From the NCBI RefSeq assembly GCF_005774735.1, contig NZ_VBUM01000001.1, forward strand, positions 62,001 through 126,000: a stretch of DNA of 64,000 bases, given 5' to 3'. Of the stretch, positions 18,507-26,926 are shown piece after piece. The notes beneath the pieces are model-generated. The model saw nothing but the letters and a program-made list of their open reading frames with translations, was not told where the DNA came from and searched no databases. This DNA is from Microbacterium sp. 5K110 (GTDB taxonomy: Bacteria > Actinomycetota > Actinomycetes > Actinomycetales > Microbacteriaceae). The first letter of the stretch is position 1; every line of letters begins with the position of its first letter. The translations under genes were made by a program, and so were the position numbers.

Positions 18507-18629
18507 GCGATGTTGAGCATGGAGTTGGTCGCTACTGCGGCGGTCCGAGAACCCGTCCGTTTACTCGATTCTTGGCCGTCCTACGGGGTTCGCTGGAGGT
18601 CTGCGGGTGGTGCCGCCTACCTCATTGGT

Positions 18630-18854
18630 ATGAGCGACGACCGCCCCCGCCTCTGGACTCCGCAGGAGCTTGCGGAGTACACGGGCATCCCGATCAGGAC
18701 GCTCGCTGACTGGCGCACAGAGCGTGCGCGCAGCCGAGGTCTCGGGTTGCCGTTCGTCGCACTCTCGTCGCACAACGTTCGCTACCGCGATGAGGATGTC
18801 GAGGCGTTCATCGCTGGGCGGATCGTGGCCCCGACGGATAGGGCGGGCGACTGA
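18630..18854 (+). CDS. Excisionase-like / AlpA-type HTH protein
   Basis: A 74-aa MerR/HTH_17-type DNA-binding protein. LWTPQELAEYTGIPIRTLAD is the helix-turn-helix and VRYRDEDVEAFIAGR the wing-helix end typical of excisionases. It probably directs excision or regulates the integrase. The ATG at 18630 gives the compact domain; an in-frame ATG at 18510 would add 40 unsupported residues. Its TGA overlaps the integrase ATG (TGATG at 18852-18856), so the two are translationally coupled. Confidence 0.85.
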   Translation: MSDDRPRLWTPQELAEYTGIPIRTLADWRTERARSRGLGLPFVALSSHNVRYRDEDVEAFIAGRIVAPTDRAGD

Positions 18855-20176
18855 TGGCGCGGCCGAAGCGCGCACTCGGCGAACTCGGCAAGGTGACCTA
18901 CACGGTCGAGCCGAGCGGACTGGTCATCGCGCGAGCGCGGGTCTATGACGGCCAGGGGCAGGAGCGTCGTCCCAGCGGCAGCGGAGCGACCGAGGCTGAG
19001 GCGCTGACGGCGTTGCAGGAAGCTGCTGATGTCGCTGTCGGTCGAGTGCTGGCGCGACGAGCACAGGTCATGACTGTCGCTGAGCTGGCGAAGGCGTGGC
19101 TGAAGACGGCGTATCACGACGATGATCCGCGGGTGCTGCGCCAGCGCCGCGAGCAGACCGTCGATGGCTACGCATCGGTTGTTCGCGCGCATGTCGTCCC
19201 GCGCGCCGGTGCCATCCCCATTGCCGACATCACCGCCGACCGTGCTGATGGGCTGCTCATGGACGTAGCACGGGAGAAGTCGGTAACGACCGCGAACAAG
19301 GTTCGGAACGTGATGTCGCTCATGTTCGACTGGGCGATCCAGCAGGGGCACTTCTCGGCTGCCGGGTCGATCCAGAACACACGGTACGGAGCGGTCGTCA
19401 TGGCGAACCCGATCCGTGCGACCAGGCGAGCGGACGAGCCGGACACGGTGTACTTCGAACTCGACGCGGTGCAGGTCAAGTACATCCTCCACCTCATCCG
19501 CGAGGTGTGGCCCGAGCGGCACCGGAAGCGGTATCCGGTGGGCCGACGGCCCAACTACAAGCTGCTCGCCGACTACATCCTCATCACGCTCGGCACCTCC
19601 GAGAGGACGGCAGAACCGATTGCGATCCGGTTCCAGGACGTGCGGTTCGAGGCGGTGGAACAACCGGATGGAAGCCTCACGATGGAGGCGCTCGTCTGGG
19701 TCGGCGGGACGATGGTTCGCACCAAGTCCCGCGGCCTGTTTCGCCAGGACTCGCCCAAAGCGGAGCGGCAGAAGCGTTGGGTTCGCGTGCCGAAGTTCGC
19801 AGCGAAGGTACTGAGCGAACTCGTGGCGAGCCACGTTCCCGACCCCGAACGGAATCCAGACGACGTGCTGTTCACGACCGAGCGCGGCCGTCCGCGCGAC
19901 CCCAGCGCCGTCGGCGAGTTGCTCCGGATGTTCCGCCGCGAGTTCGAGCCGGAACTGCTGGCTATCGGGGTCGACGCCGAGCATCTCACCTTCCGCAGTC
20001 TCCGCAAGGCGGTCGCGGCCGCGGTATCGGACACGGCTGGCGTCGAGGTCGCACGCGACCTGCTCGGGCACAGCAGTACCGACATCACGGAAGGGCACTA
20101 CGCGAAGCGTCCCGACCTCATCGTCGAGGTCGCGGCTGACGCGCTCGACGAGGCGTTCGCGGGCATCGACGCATGA
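18854..20176 (+). CDS. int: Tyrosine-family site-specific integrase
   Basis: A 440-aa recombinase that integrates and excises the element. The N-terminal arm-binding and core-binding domains cover ~1-190 (MTVAELAKAWLKTAY; ANKVRNVMSLMFDWAIQQG). The catalytic domain carries Arg251 (TSERTAEPIAIR), Arg384 (LTFRSLRKAVA), His406 (LLGHSSTDIT) and the nucleophile Tyr416 (EGHYAKR). The usual H-x-x-R box reads R-x-x-R (Arg381 in place of His). It is the second gene of an operon with the excisionase-like protein. Complete length, no frameshift. Confidence 0.93.
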   Translation: MARPKRALGELGKVTYTVEPSGLVIARARVYDGQGQERRPSGSGATEAEALTALQEAADVAVGRVLARRAQVMTVAELAKAWLKTAYHDDDPRVLRQRREQTVDGYASVVRAHVVPRAGAIPIADITADRADGLLMDVAREKSVTTANKVRNVMSLMFDWAIQQGHFSAAGSIQNTRYGAVVMANPIRATRRADEPDTVYFELDAVQVKYILHLIREVWPERHRKRYPVGRRPNYKLLADYILITLGTSERTAEPIAIRFQDVRFEAVEQPDGSLTMEALVWVGGTMVRTKSRGLFRQDSPKAERQKRWVRVPKFAAKVLSELVASHVPDPERNPDDVLFTTERGRPRDPSAVGELLRMFRREFEPELLAIGVDAEHLTFRSLRKAVAAAVSDTAGVEVARDLLGHSSTDITEGHYAKRPDLIVEVAADALDEAFAGIDA

Positions 20177-20241
20177 ACTGTAAGGCTCAAGAAGGGGATG
20201 CCGTATGAACACTTGTATTGTCCAGAGTGTGCAGATGGAGG

Positions 20242-20253
20242 TAGGATGGGGTC
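20242..20253 (+). promoter_or_regulatory. -10 element and leaderless start of the HTH/PIN pair
   Basis: TAGGAT at 20242-20247 is followed by six bases and the first ATG (20254), with TTGTCC about 18 bases upstream as a -35. The arms ACACT and AGTGT around 20207-20230 form a short dyad that could serve autoregulation. Confidence 0.5.
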
Positions 20254-20610
20254 ATGACCATGACGAGCTTGACGATCAACCCGGAGGATGTGCGCTCCAG
20301 CGCCGGGGCGCGCCCGGCTTGGCTGGAGCAGGTCGCCGCATATGTGCAGCAGGCGGCAGCCGATGGGGAGACGGTGACGCTGACGGCGAAGCGCCGCATG
20401 ATGACCCCCGAGCAGGTCGCCGACGCGATGGGCGTGTCTCGTCCCACCATCTCGCGGAAGATCAAGGCGGGGGAGATTCGCGCGGTCAAGGTCGGCAATC
20501 GCAATCGCATCCCCTACGAGGAGTTCGCGCGGTACTGGCGCAAGACGATGGGCGACCTCGTGGAGCTGACGCGCGATGAACTCCGCGACGACCTCTTCGG
20601 CGATCAGTGA
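20254..20610 (+). CDS. Excisionase-fold HTH antitoxin
   Basis: A 118-aa protein. Residues ~50-95 form a DNA-binding domain of the excisionase type (MTPEQVADAMGVSRPTISRK, then IKAGEIRAVKVGNRNRIPYE). The acidic C-terminal helix (LVELTRDELRDDLFG) would fold against the toxin. It precedes and overlaps a PIN-domain gene by 35 bp, the standard arrangement for an antitoxin that also represses its own promoter. Confidence 0.8.
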   Translation: MTMTSLTINPEDVRSSAGARPAWLEQVAAYVQQAAADGETVTLTAKRRMMTPEQVADAMGVSRPTISRKIKAGEIRAVKVGNRNRIPYEEFARYWRKTMGDLVELTRDELRDDLFGDQ

Positions 20611-21256
20611 GCTGACGCGCGTTCTCCTGGACGCGAACATCATCGCTAAGCCCGTCACTCGGACTCTGCTGGTCGTCGGCGGGGTGCCGAGCGGCTTCCG
20701 CGCCTTCTGGAGCCGGGCTGCCGAGCGGGAGGCCCAGGTGCACATGCGCCCGAGGGCGTTGCCGCCGTCGAGTGTCCGGGAGCGATTCGACGTCTTGCTC
20801 GGGCCGACCGGCACGGGTGCGGAACATTTCGGAGGCACGAAGGGCGCGGATCGGCAGATCCTTGCCGATGCTGCGGCCGCGGGCGCACGCTTCCTGGTCA
20901 CCGAGGATGTGGACGACTACGGGCTGGACGATCTTGCTAGCGTCGGCATCTCGGCGGCGAACCCCGATCTGTTCCTCGCCGCGCGGCTCACCCGCGATGC
21001 CTATTCGACGGTGATCGACCTGTTCGTCGAGCGTCAGCTCAACCCGCCGACCACGCCCGCGCAATTCCACGCCGCCATCGCCAAGAACCACCCGCGCCTG
21101 TTCGCCGCACACGCGGACCTCTACGAGGTCGAACCCGAACACGGCATCCACGGCGAACCGGAGGTGATCTTTCGCGGCGCGCGCTGCCTGCGCTGCGAGC
21201 AGATCATCGCCGACCCGGCCACGATCGTCGACGGGCTCGGCCCGGAGTGCCGCTGA
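20576..21256 (+). CDS. PIN-domain toxin (ribonuclease) with C-terminal zinc-finger tail
   Basis: A 226-aa VapC-like protein. The PIN acidic residues are Asp19 (VLLDANII), Asp92 (TKGADRQIL) and the cluster at Asp111-114 (VTEDVDDYG). Past the PIN domain lies a ~60-residue extension ending in Cys204-x2-Cys207-x17-Cys225, a short metal-finger-like tail resembling DUF6011. PIN toxins cut tRNA or rRNA; the target here is unknown. Starts at ATG 20576 inside the antitoxin gene. Probably stabilises the element in the host. Confidence 0.8.
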   Translation: MNSATTSSAISELTRVLLDANIIAKPVTRTLLVVGGVPSGFRAFWSRAAEREAQVHMRPRALPPSSVRERFDVLLGPTGTGAEHFGGTKGADRQILADAAAAGARFLVTEDVDDYGLDDLASVGISAANPDLFLAARLTRDAYSTVIDLFVERQLNPPTTPAQFHAAIAKNHPRLFAAHADLYEVEPEHGIHGEPEVIFRGARCLRCEQIIADPATIVDGLGPECR

Positions 21257-21257
21257 G

Positions 21258-24200
21258 CTACAGCCGCTGGGCGTTGCCCGGCGGCGCGGCCGGAGGCGTC
21301 ACGGGGACGAACGGGGTCGCGGGCTCACGACCCGCACCCTCCCGCGACCCGAGGTTCGGTTCGTAGGCGCGCACTGCTTCGATGGTCAGCTCGACGCGCT
21401 CGGACTCTGGCGCGGCGGGCTCGGGTGCCGGTTCGTCCTGCATCGCGGCGAGCTGGGACTCGACGCGGGCGAGGTCTTCCTCGGCGTCGGCGAGGGTCTG
21501 TGCGTGGCGGAAGGGCTGGCCGAGGCGCTGCTGGGTATCGGTGACGGTCTGCTCGGCTTCTTCCAGGTCTTCGCGGGCCTGGTCGAGGAGGGAGGGGATG
21601 CCGCTGACACGGTTCTCGATGCGCTGCACGAGCCCGAGCCCGGCCTCCAGGAACGACTCCTTCGACATCGTGAATCCCGAGCGGGGCACCTCGGGCAGGG
21701 AGAGGGTCACATCGAGAGCGGCGAGCCCGGAGCGGGCCTCGACGTGGATGTCGAAGCCTGAGATGCGGCCGATGATCCCGAAGTCCTTGTGCCCGTACCG
21801 AGGCAGCCACTTCAGGCCGGAGTCGCTCATCCATGCGGCGAGGGCGTGGGCGGCTTCGGAGCGGGAGTCGTAGTCGCGCGCGCCGAGCGTGATGCGGAAC
21901 CTGTCGCCGCTCGTGTCGATCATCCGCGGGGCAGCGGCTTCCAGCCCGCGAATGTCCGCGGCGGCGCGCTCGGCGGCTGACCGGGCGCGGTTTCCGGTGT
22001 GGACGAGCATGTCCTCGTTGCGCTCGTGCGCGCGCTGGAGGCGGCGGAGCCGGTTCACCTCGTTGAGGATGACGGAGTGCTCCAGCAGGAGCGGATTGCC
22101 GGAGGCGATTGCCTTGGCCTCTGCTGCGGACAACGCGGAGGTGTCGATCTCCTCGATCTCTCGGGCGTTGATCTTGCCGCGCAGGAGCTGCGCGAACGAC
22201 GCGGCCTTCCGCTCGACGGTCTGCCACATGTAGGAGTCGAAGGAACGCTCGGTGACGTAGCGGACGATCGCCACTTCCTCGTTCTGGTTGCCCTGCCGCA
22301 TGATGCGACCGTCGCGCTGCGCGATGTCGGAGGGCCGCCACGGGCAGTCCAGATGGTGCAGCGCGATGGCGCGGGCCTGGACGTTCGTGCCGACACCCAT
22401 CTTCTCCGTCGATCCGAGGAGCACGGCGACGTGGCCGGCACGGGCTGCGGCGAACAGGCGGGCCTTCTCCACGTCGGTCTTCGCCTCGTGCATGTATCTG
22501 ACCTGCTCGGCGGGGATGCCGCGCTGCACGAGCTGCTGCCGCAGCTCGTCGTAGGCGTTCCACCTGTCCTGGTTCGGGGTGCCGATATCGGAGAACACGA
22601 GCTGGAGCGACCCGCGCACCGTGGAGGGTTGCCCGGTCACCGTGTCGAGGTACTCGTTGTCGCGGGTGCGCTCCCAGATGCGGTGGATCGCGTCGGCGGC
22701 GACGTCGACCTTGCTCGGCCCGGACGGGTCGCGGGAGATGACCATGCGGATGTCGAGCGCGGCCTTGCGTCCGTCGGTGGCGATCAGGAGCATGTTGTCT
22801 TCGTCGGGCCGCACCTGGCGGGTGGCGACCTTCTCGGCGCGCTCGGCGAGGGATGCGACGTACTGTTCCAGCTCGACGGTCGGCTGCACCGGCACGGTGG
22901 AGGGCGCGCGGCTGCCGTCGTCGCGCTGCACGAGCGCGGGCACGGGCAGGTCGAGGTCTTCAGCGGTCTTCACGTCGGCGAACACCGACCACATCCGGAG
23001 CAGCTCCTGCCCGTTCTGGAACCGGGCGAAGCGGGTCTTCATTCGGAAGGTACTGCCGGTCGGCGAGATCTCCATCTGCGTGACCAGCTCGCCGAACGTT
23101 GCCGCCCACGCATCGAACGCGCCGACACCCGCCGACTCCAGCACGTCGGGCCGCAGGTATCGCTGCATGACATAGGTTTCGGTGATCGAGTTCGAGATGG
23201 GCGTCGCGGTCGCGGCGGTCACGACCCGCTCGCGCCCCGCGGAGCGGAGGTATTCGAGCTTCATGTGCAGGTCGCTCGCGCGATCCGAGCCCTCGATGGC
23301 CGCGTCCCTGATGTTCGACTCGGTGGCGAGATTCTTGTACATATGCATCTCGTCGACGATGACGTAATCAATGCCGGTGTCCTCGAAGCAGACGCCGCGG
23401 TCGCGGTCGGAGTCGAGCCGATCCTTGAGCTTGTTCTCCATCGCCAGGAGCTTCCGCTGGATGCGCTTGACGCTCATCCGCTGCTCGCCGGTCGCCTCGC
23501 CCAGCACTCGCCGCACGTCGTCTACCTGCCCGCGGATGTACTCCTGCTGCGTCTCGGCGCGCAGCGGGATCTTGGCGAACGCCCCCTGCGTGAGGATGAT
23601 CGCGTCCCACTCGTTCGCGGCAGCGCGGGCGACGAACAGCCGCCGCTTGTCTGCCGTGAGGTCGAGGCTCGACGCCGCGAGCACGCGGGCGCGCGGGTAG
23701 ATCTGGAGCCACTCGCGCCCGAACTGCTCCAGCATGTGATTCGGCACGACCACGACGGGCTTGCCGATGAGCCCCATCCGGCGCATCTCCATCGCGCCCA
23801 TAATCATTTCCGCGGTCTTGCCCGCGCCGACCTCGTGGAACAGGCCCGCGGCGGGCTCGGACACCATGCGCGCGACAGCGGCTCGCTGGTGCGTGCGCGG
23901 CTCGAAGTTCGACGCCAGGCCGGGCAACGACAGATATGCCCCGGCATCCGTGTAGTCACGGAGCACGATGGAGTTGAAGCGCCGGTTGTACTCGTCCACG
24001 AGCGCCTGCGCGCGTGCCGGGTCTTCCCACACCCACTCGCTGAACCGCTCTTGGAGGCCGTCGGCCTTCTCCTGCGCTGCGGCGGTCTCGACGGGGTTGA
24101 GCACGCGACGCACCTTGCCGTCGATGTCCTTCTCCTCGTCGTAAACGAGCATCGTCCGCTGCTCCATGACGGCCTGTGCGATGTCCGGCGCGGGGCGGCG

Positions 24201-26906
24201 GGGCGTGCCCCATTCCGAGGTGGAGGGCAGCCCCTGCCGACCGCCGCGAATCTCCCACATGCCTGGCAGCGGGTTCTCCACGCGAACGTCGGGCGCGCGC
24301 AGAGTGCTACGCAGGAACTGCTCGTGCACGTCGGCGCTGATCCAGACGGCGCCGAGCTTCGCGTGGATGTCCTGGATGCCCAGCGGCGCGGGCAACACCT
24401 CAGCGAGCGCATCGACGTTGACCTGGAACTCCGGGTCGTCCTCGGCGCGGAGCCGTGCCGCTTCGAGCTTGACCCGCACGTCGCCCGACAGATACTCCGG
24501 CGCGTGGGTGAGCTGGTTCGTGACCGGATCGGCGAACACGAGCGTTCCCAGCGCCGCGCGCGCCTCGCGGTCGTTCATGCCGAGCAGATCGGCGACGAGG
24601 GTGATGTCGATGCGGCCGGTGCGGTCGAGGCTGACCGCTATGGCGTCGGCCGGGCTGTCGACACCCTGCACCTCGGCGCGCGGCACCACCACACGGTGGC
24701 TCATGATCGCGGCAGGCGACGCGGACTGATCCTCGTCGTCGAACTGCTCCAGCGCGAGCACCAGGGGACCGAACGGGTCGGAGCGCAGCAGCCGGATCGG
24801 TGTCGGCACGATGCGCGCGAAGGTCTCCTCGCCGTCCTCGTTCGTGCGCCCGGTGGGGCGCAGCGTGTAGCGGTTCAGCGCCCCGTAGGTGCCGACGTAC
24901 TTCAGGTAGTCGCGGCGCAGCGTCGTGCGGGTGAGCACGATGTCAGGCGTGTCGTCCACGCTCGCCGCTTCCGCGGTCAGCAGGCGGGATGCCCCGTCGC
25001 GCAGACGCAGCAGTGCGCGTAGCTCGCGCTCGGCGGACTTCGGCACCGCAAGCGGCTCTAGCGAGCCGGAGACAACGGTGCGGAAGCCGCCGGTCTCGCT
25101 CGCCACGATGCTGCCGTCCCATAGCTCCGGCGCCGACGGGGTGAACGCTGCCCGGCGCGCCTGCTGCTCGGCGGTGCGCTCGGTCATCGTCAGCCCGGCC
25201 CGGCGCGCGGAGAACACGATCTGGTCGACGGCGACCGCGAGTTCCGCCTCCAAGTCAGCCAGATCGGTCGTGATGGTGAGCGTGGCCGCGTCGTACATCC
25301 CGTGGCCGACGCCGACCTCCCCGAGCATCTGCTCCGGGTGCTCGTCGAAGTAGCGGTTGATCCGCATCGGCACGCCGTCGATGGGCACCTGCGCGACCGT
25401 CTCCCAGGCGTCGTCGCGCATCTGCTCGCCCTCCGGTCGCCGCCGGAACACGAGCAGGTCGGTCACCACCTCCGTCCCTGCGGCGCGGCGGTGCGCCCCG
25501 GTGGGCAGGCGGATCGCGCCCACGAGGTCGGCCAGCTCGTTCATCTCCCGCCGCGCGCCGGGGTTCTGCGCGTCCATCGTGAAGTGCGAGGTCAGCACCG
25601 CGACGATTCCGCCGGGCCGGGTCAGGCGCAGCGACTTGATGATGAAGTGGTTGTGCATCGACTGCCGGGTCGCGTTGTGCAGCGGGTCGTGCAGAGTGAC
25701 GCTGCTGAACGGCACGTTGCCGATGGCTGCGTCGAAGTGTCCTTCAGGCAGTCGGGTGTCGGCGAAGGACTCGGCGCGGACGGTCGCGTGCGGGTACAGC
25801 TCGGCGCAGATCGCCGCCGTCAGTGGATCGAGTTCCACCCCGGTCATCTGCGCCGACGCCGGCGCGAGGCCGATGAACGTACCCGCGCCGGAACCGGGCT
25901 CCAGCACCGCGCCGCCGCGGAACCCCAGCCCGTCCAGCAGCCGCCACACCTGCCGGGCGATCATCGGGTCGGTGTAGTGCGCGTTGATCGTCGTGCGCGC
26001 GGCGGCATCCCACTCGTCGTCGCTCAGCAGCTCGCGCAGCTCAGCGCGCTCGGCATCCCATTCGGGCTTCAGATCATCGAAGACCTCGGGGATCGCGCCC
26101 CAGCTCGACCAGCGGGCGAGCACGCGCTGACCCTCTGGAGACGCGGGGCGACCCGTCGAGTTCAGATCGTGGATGAGGTGGATCGCCTCCACGTTCGCCC
26201 GATAGCGTGCCTTCGCGCCCGAGGGGCCAAGGTCGTCCTGCGAGGCGGGAACGAACCGAGGCGCTACCGCAGCTCGCGGAAGAAGCGGATCGTCGCCGCC
26301 TCGGCGAGCGTCGCCCGGTTCGCCCGCATGTACTCCCGTGGGGGCTCCGTCGCCACGAGCTCCAGCAGGAACTCGACCGGCAGCGCCCACGTCTTCGCCA
26401 TCTCCTCCAACTCCACGGAGGAGGGCATCGAATCCGGGCAGTCCTGCATCCGCTCGGCCCAGAGGACCAGGTTCTCGTCGGAGGGACGGGTCTGCTCCCA
26501 TTCCTCCCGTGCCTGATCCAGCGGCAGGCTCGGGTCGGTGACCCACGCCAGTTGCGACATCACGACCTCCTCCGCCTGTCTCCGGGCCGCTGTCAGCCGG
26601 GCGACCTTCTGCAAGAAAGTCTCCCCCTGCCGGTCGCTGCCCGCCAGCATCGACGCGAGGTTCGTCACCTGCGCCTGCATCTCCAGGCCCAGCGTCTCGA
26701 AGAACGTCGCCGGATCGCTCAGCTCCGCCACTCGGCTCGGAGCTGTCGCCTGCCAGTGCTCCAGCGCCATCTGCCCGTACTTGTTCATCGCCTGCCCCGG
26801 TTTCGCGAGCGGTGGCGAGCGCGGTGTCGGCGGCGGGCTCGTCGAGCCCCCACAGGTCGAACTCCAGTTGCCCCGGCCAGGGCTTCCGGGATCGCTGCCG
26901 CGCCAT
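21258..26906 (-). CDS. Giant N6-DNA methylase / SNF2-type helicase fusion (DarB-like)
   Basis: A protein of up to 1882 aa. After a low-complexity N-terminus, the methylase domain has motif I LEPGSGAGTF and catalytic NVPF (NPPY class). The helicase has Walker A EVGAGKTAEMI, DEAH-equivalent VIVDEMHMY, motif III ATATPISNS and C-terminal GVGTNVQA with QRDGRIMRQGNQ. A coiled-coil tail ends in a Pro-rich stretch. Such fusions occur on plasmids and ICEs and resemble the phage P1 antirestriction protein DarB; a protective role is inferred. Third-position G/C bias supports this frame at 26906-26790 and from 26264 down, but not in between, where another gene is nested. A shorter form from GTG 26390 (1710 aa) is possible. 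Confidence 0.85.
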   Translation of the reverse strand: MARQRSRKPWPGQLEFDLWGLDEPAADTALATARETGAGDEQVRADGAGALAGDSSEPSGGAERSGDVLRDAGPGDAGAGDEPRVDAGGQRPAGGDFLAEGRPADSGPETGGGGRDVATGVGHRPEPAAGSGTGGMGADPSLRREPGPLGRADAGLPGFDALLRGVGGDGEDVGAAGRVPAGARGDGAPTGVHAGEPGDARRGGDDPLLPRAAVAPRFVPASQDDLGPSGAKARYRANVEAIHLIHDLNSTGRPASPEGQRVLARWSSWGAIPEVFDDLKPEWDAERAELRELLSDDEWDAAARTTINAHYTDPMIARQVWRLLDGLGFRGGAVLEPGSGAGTFIGLAPASAQMTGVELDPLTAAICAELYPHATVRAESFADTRLPEGHFDAAIGNVPFSSVTLHDPLHNATRQSMHNHFIIKSLRLTRPGGIVAVLTSHFTMDAQNPGARREMNELADLVGAIRLPTGAHRRAAGTEVVTDLLVFRRRPEGEQMRDDAWETVAQVPIDGVPMRINRYFDEHPEQMLGEVGVGHGMYDAATLTITTDLADLEAELAVAVDQIVFSARRAGLTMTERTAEQQARRAAFTPSAPELWDGSIVASETGGFRTVVSGSLEPLAVPKSAERELRALLRLRDGASRLLTAEAASVDDTPDIVLTRTTLRRDYLKYVGTYGALNRYTLRPTGRTNEDGEETFARIVPTPIRLLRSDPFGPLVLALEQFDDEDQSASPAAIMSHRVVVPRAEVQGVDSPADAIAVSLDRTGRIDITLVADLLGMNDREARAALGTLVFADPVTNQLTHAPEYLSGDVRVKLEAARLRAEDDPEFQVNVDALAEVLPAPLGIQDIHAKLGAVWISADVHEQFLRSTLRAPDVRVENPLPGMWEIRGGRQGLPSTSEWGTPRRPAPDIAQAVMEQRTMLVYDEEKDIDGKVRRVLNPVETAAAQEKADGLQERFSEWVWEDPARAQALVDEYNRRFNSIVLRDYTDAGAYLSLPGLASNFEPRTHQRAAVARMVSEPAAGLFHEVGAGKTAEMIMGAMEMRRMGLIGKPVVVVPNHMLEQFGREWLQIYPRARVLAASSLDLTADKRRLFVARAAANEWDAIILTQGAFAKIPLRAETQQEYIRGQVDDVRRVLGEATGEQRMSVKRIQRKLLAMENKLKDRLDSDRDRGVCFEDTGIDYVIVDEMHMYKNLATESNIRDAAIEGSDRASDLHMKLEYLRSAGRERVVTAATATPISNSITETYVMQRYLRPDVLESAGVGAFDAWAATFGELVTQMEISPTGSTFRMKTRFARFQNGQELLRMWSVFADVKTAEDLDLPVPALVQRDDGSRAPSTVPVQPTVELEQYVASLAERAEKVATRQVRPDEDNMLLIATDGRKAALDIRMVISRDPSGPSKVDVAADAIHRIWERTRDNEYLDTVTGQPSTVRGSLQLVFSDIGTPNQDRWNAYDELRQQLVQRGIPAEQVRYMHEAKTDVEKARLFAAARAGHVAVLLGSTEKMGVGTNVQARAIALHHLDCPWRPSDIAQRDGRIMRQGNQNEEVAIVRYVTERSFDSYMWQTVERKAASFAQLLRGKINAREIEEIDTSALSAAEAKAIASGNPLLLEHSVILNEVNRLRRLQRAHERNEDMLVHTGNRARSAAERAAADIRGLEAAAPRMIDTSGDRFRITLGARDYDSRSEAAHALAAWMSDSGLKWLPRYGHKDFGIIGRISGFDIHVEARSGLAALDVTLSLPEVPRSGFTMSKESFLEAGLGLVQRIENRVSGIPSLLDQAREDLEEAEQTVTDTQQRLGQPFRHAQTLADAEEDLARVESQLAAMQDEPAPEPAAPESERVELTIEAVRAYEPNLGSREGAGREPATPFVPVTPPAAPPGNAQRL
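26264..26788 (-). CDS. ICE-associated helical protein nested in the methylase-helicase frame
   Basis: A 174-aa acidic helical protein (MNKYGQMALEHWQATAPSRV; PATFFETLGLEMQAQVTNLA; MPSSVELEEMAKTWALPVEF). It resembles a small protein of unknown function that I recall upstream of such helicases in other actinobacterial mobile elements. Its codons end in G or C almost throughout, while the overlapping helicase frame is mixed here, so this frame is the one under selection. ATG at 26788 with GGGGCAGG just upstream. It lies wholly inside the long frame 21258-26906, on the same strand. Confidence 0.75.
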   Translation of the reverse strand: MNKYGQMALEHWQATAPSRVAELSDPATFFETLGLEMQAQVTNLASMLAGSDRQGETFLQKVARLTAARRQAEEVVMSQLAWVTDPSLPLDQAREEWEQTRPSDENLVLWAERMQDCPDSMPSSVELEEMAKTWALPVEFLLELVATEPPREYMRANRATLAEAATIRFFRELR

Positions 26907-26926
26907 TCGCCGTCACCGCCCGCGCC

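Larger units (their letters stand above)
18260..18629. other. 370-bp intergenic region, presumed left junction of the integrated element
   Basis: No gene recognised. It holds a GC-rich hairpin terminator and a short dyad, listed separately. The chromosome-like genes end to its left, while an excisionase-like gene and an integrase begin to its right, so attL probably lies here. The core sequence cannot be identified without the right end, and no tRNA 3' end is visible. Confidence 0.5.

Noticed and set aside
18513-18521. TTGAGCATG half-site of the ICE operator near the left junction
   Set aside because: Only nine bases, without the second arm; such a match is expected by chance about once in a window this size.
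21999-25022. 1007-aa plus-strand open frame opposite the methylase-helicase
   Set aside because: Low-complexity Arg/His/Val-rich product typical of antisense frames; the minus strand carries all helicase motifs.
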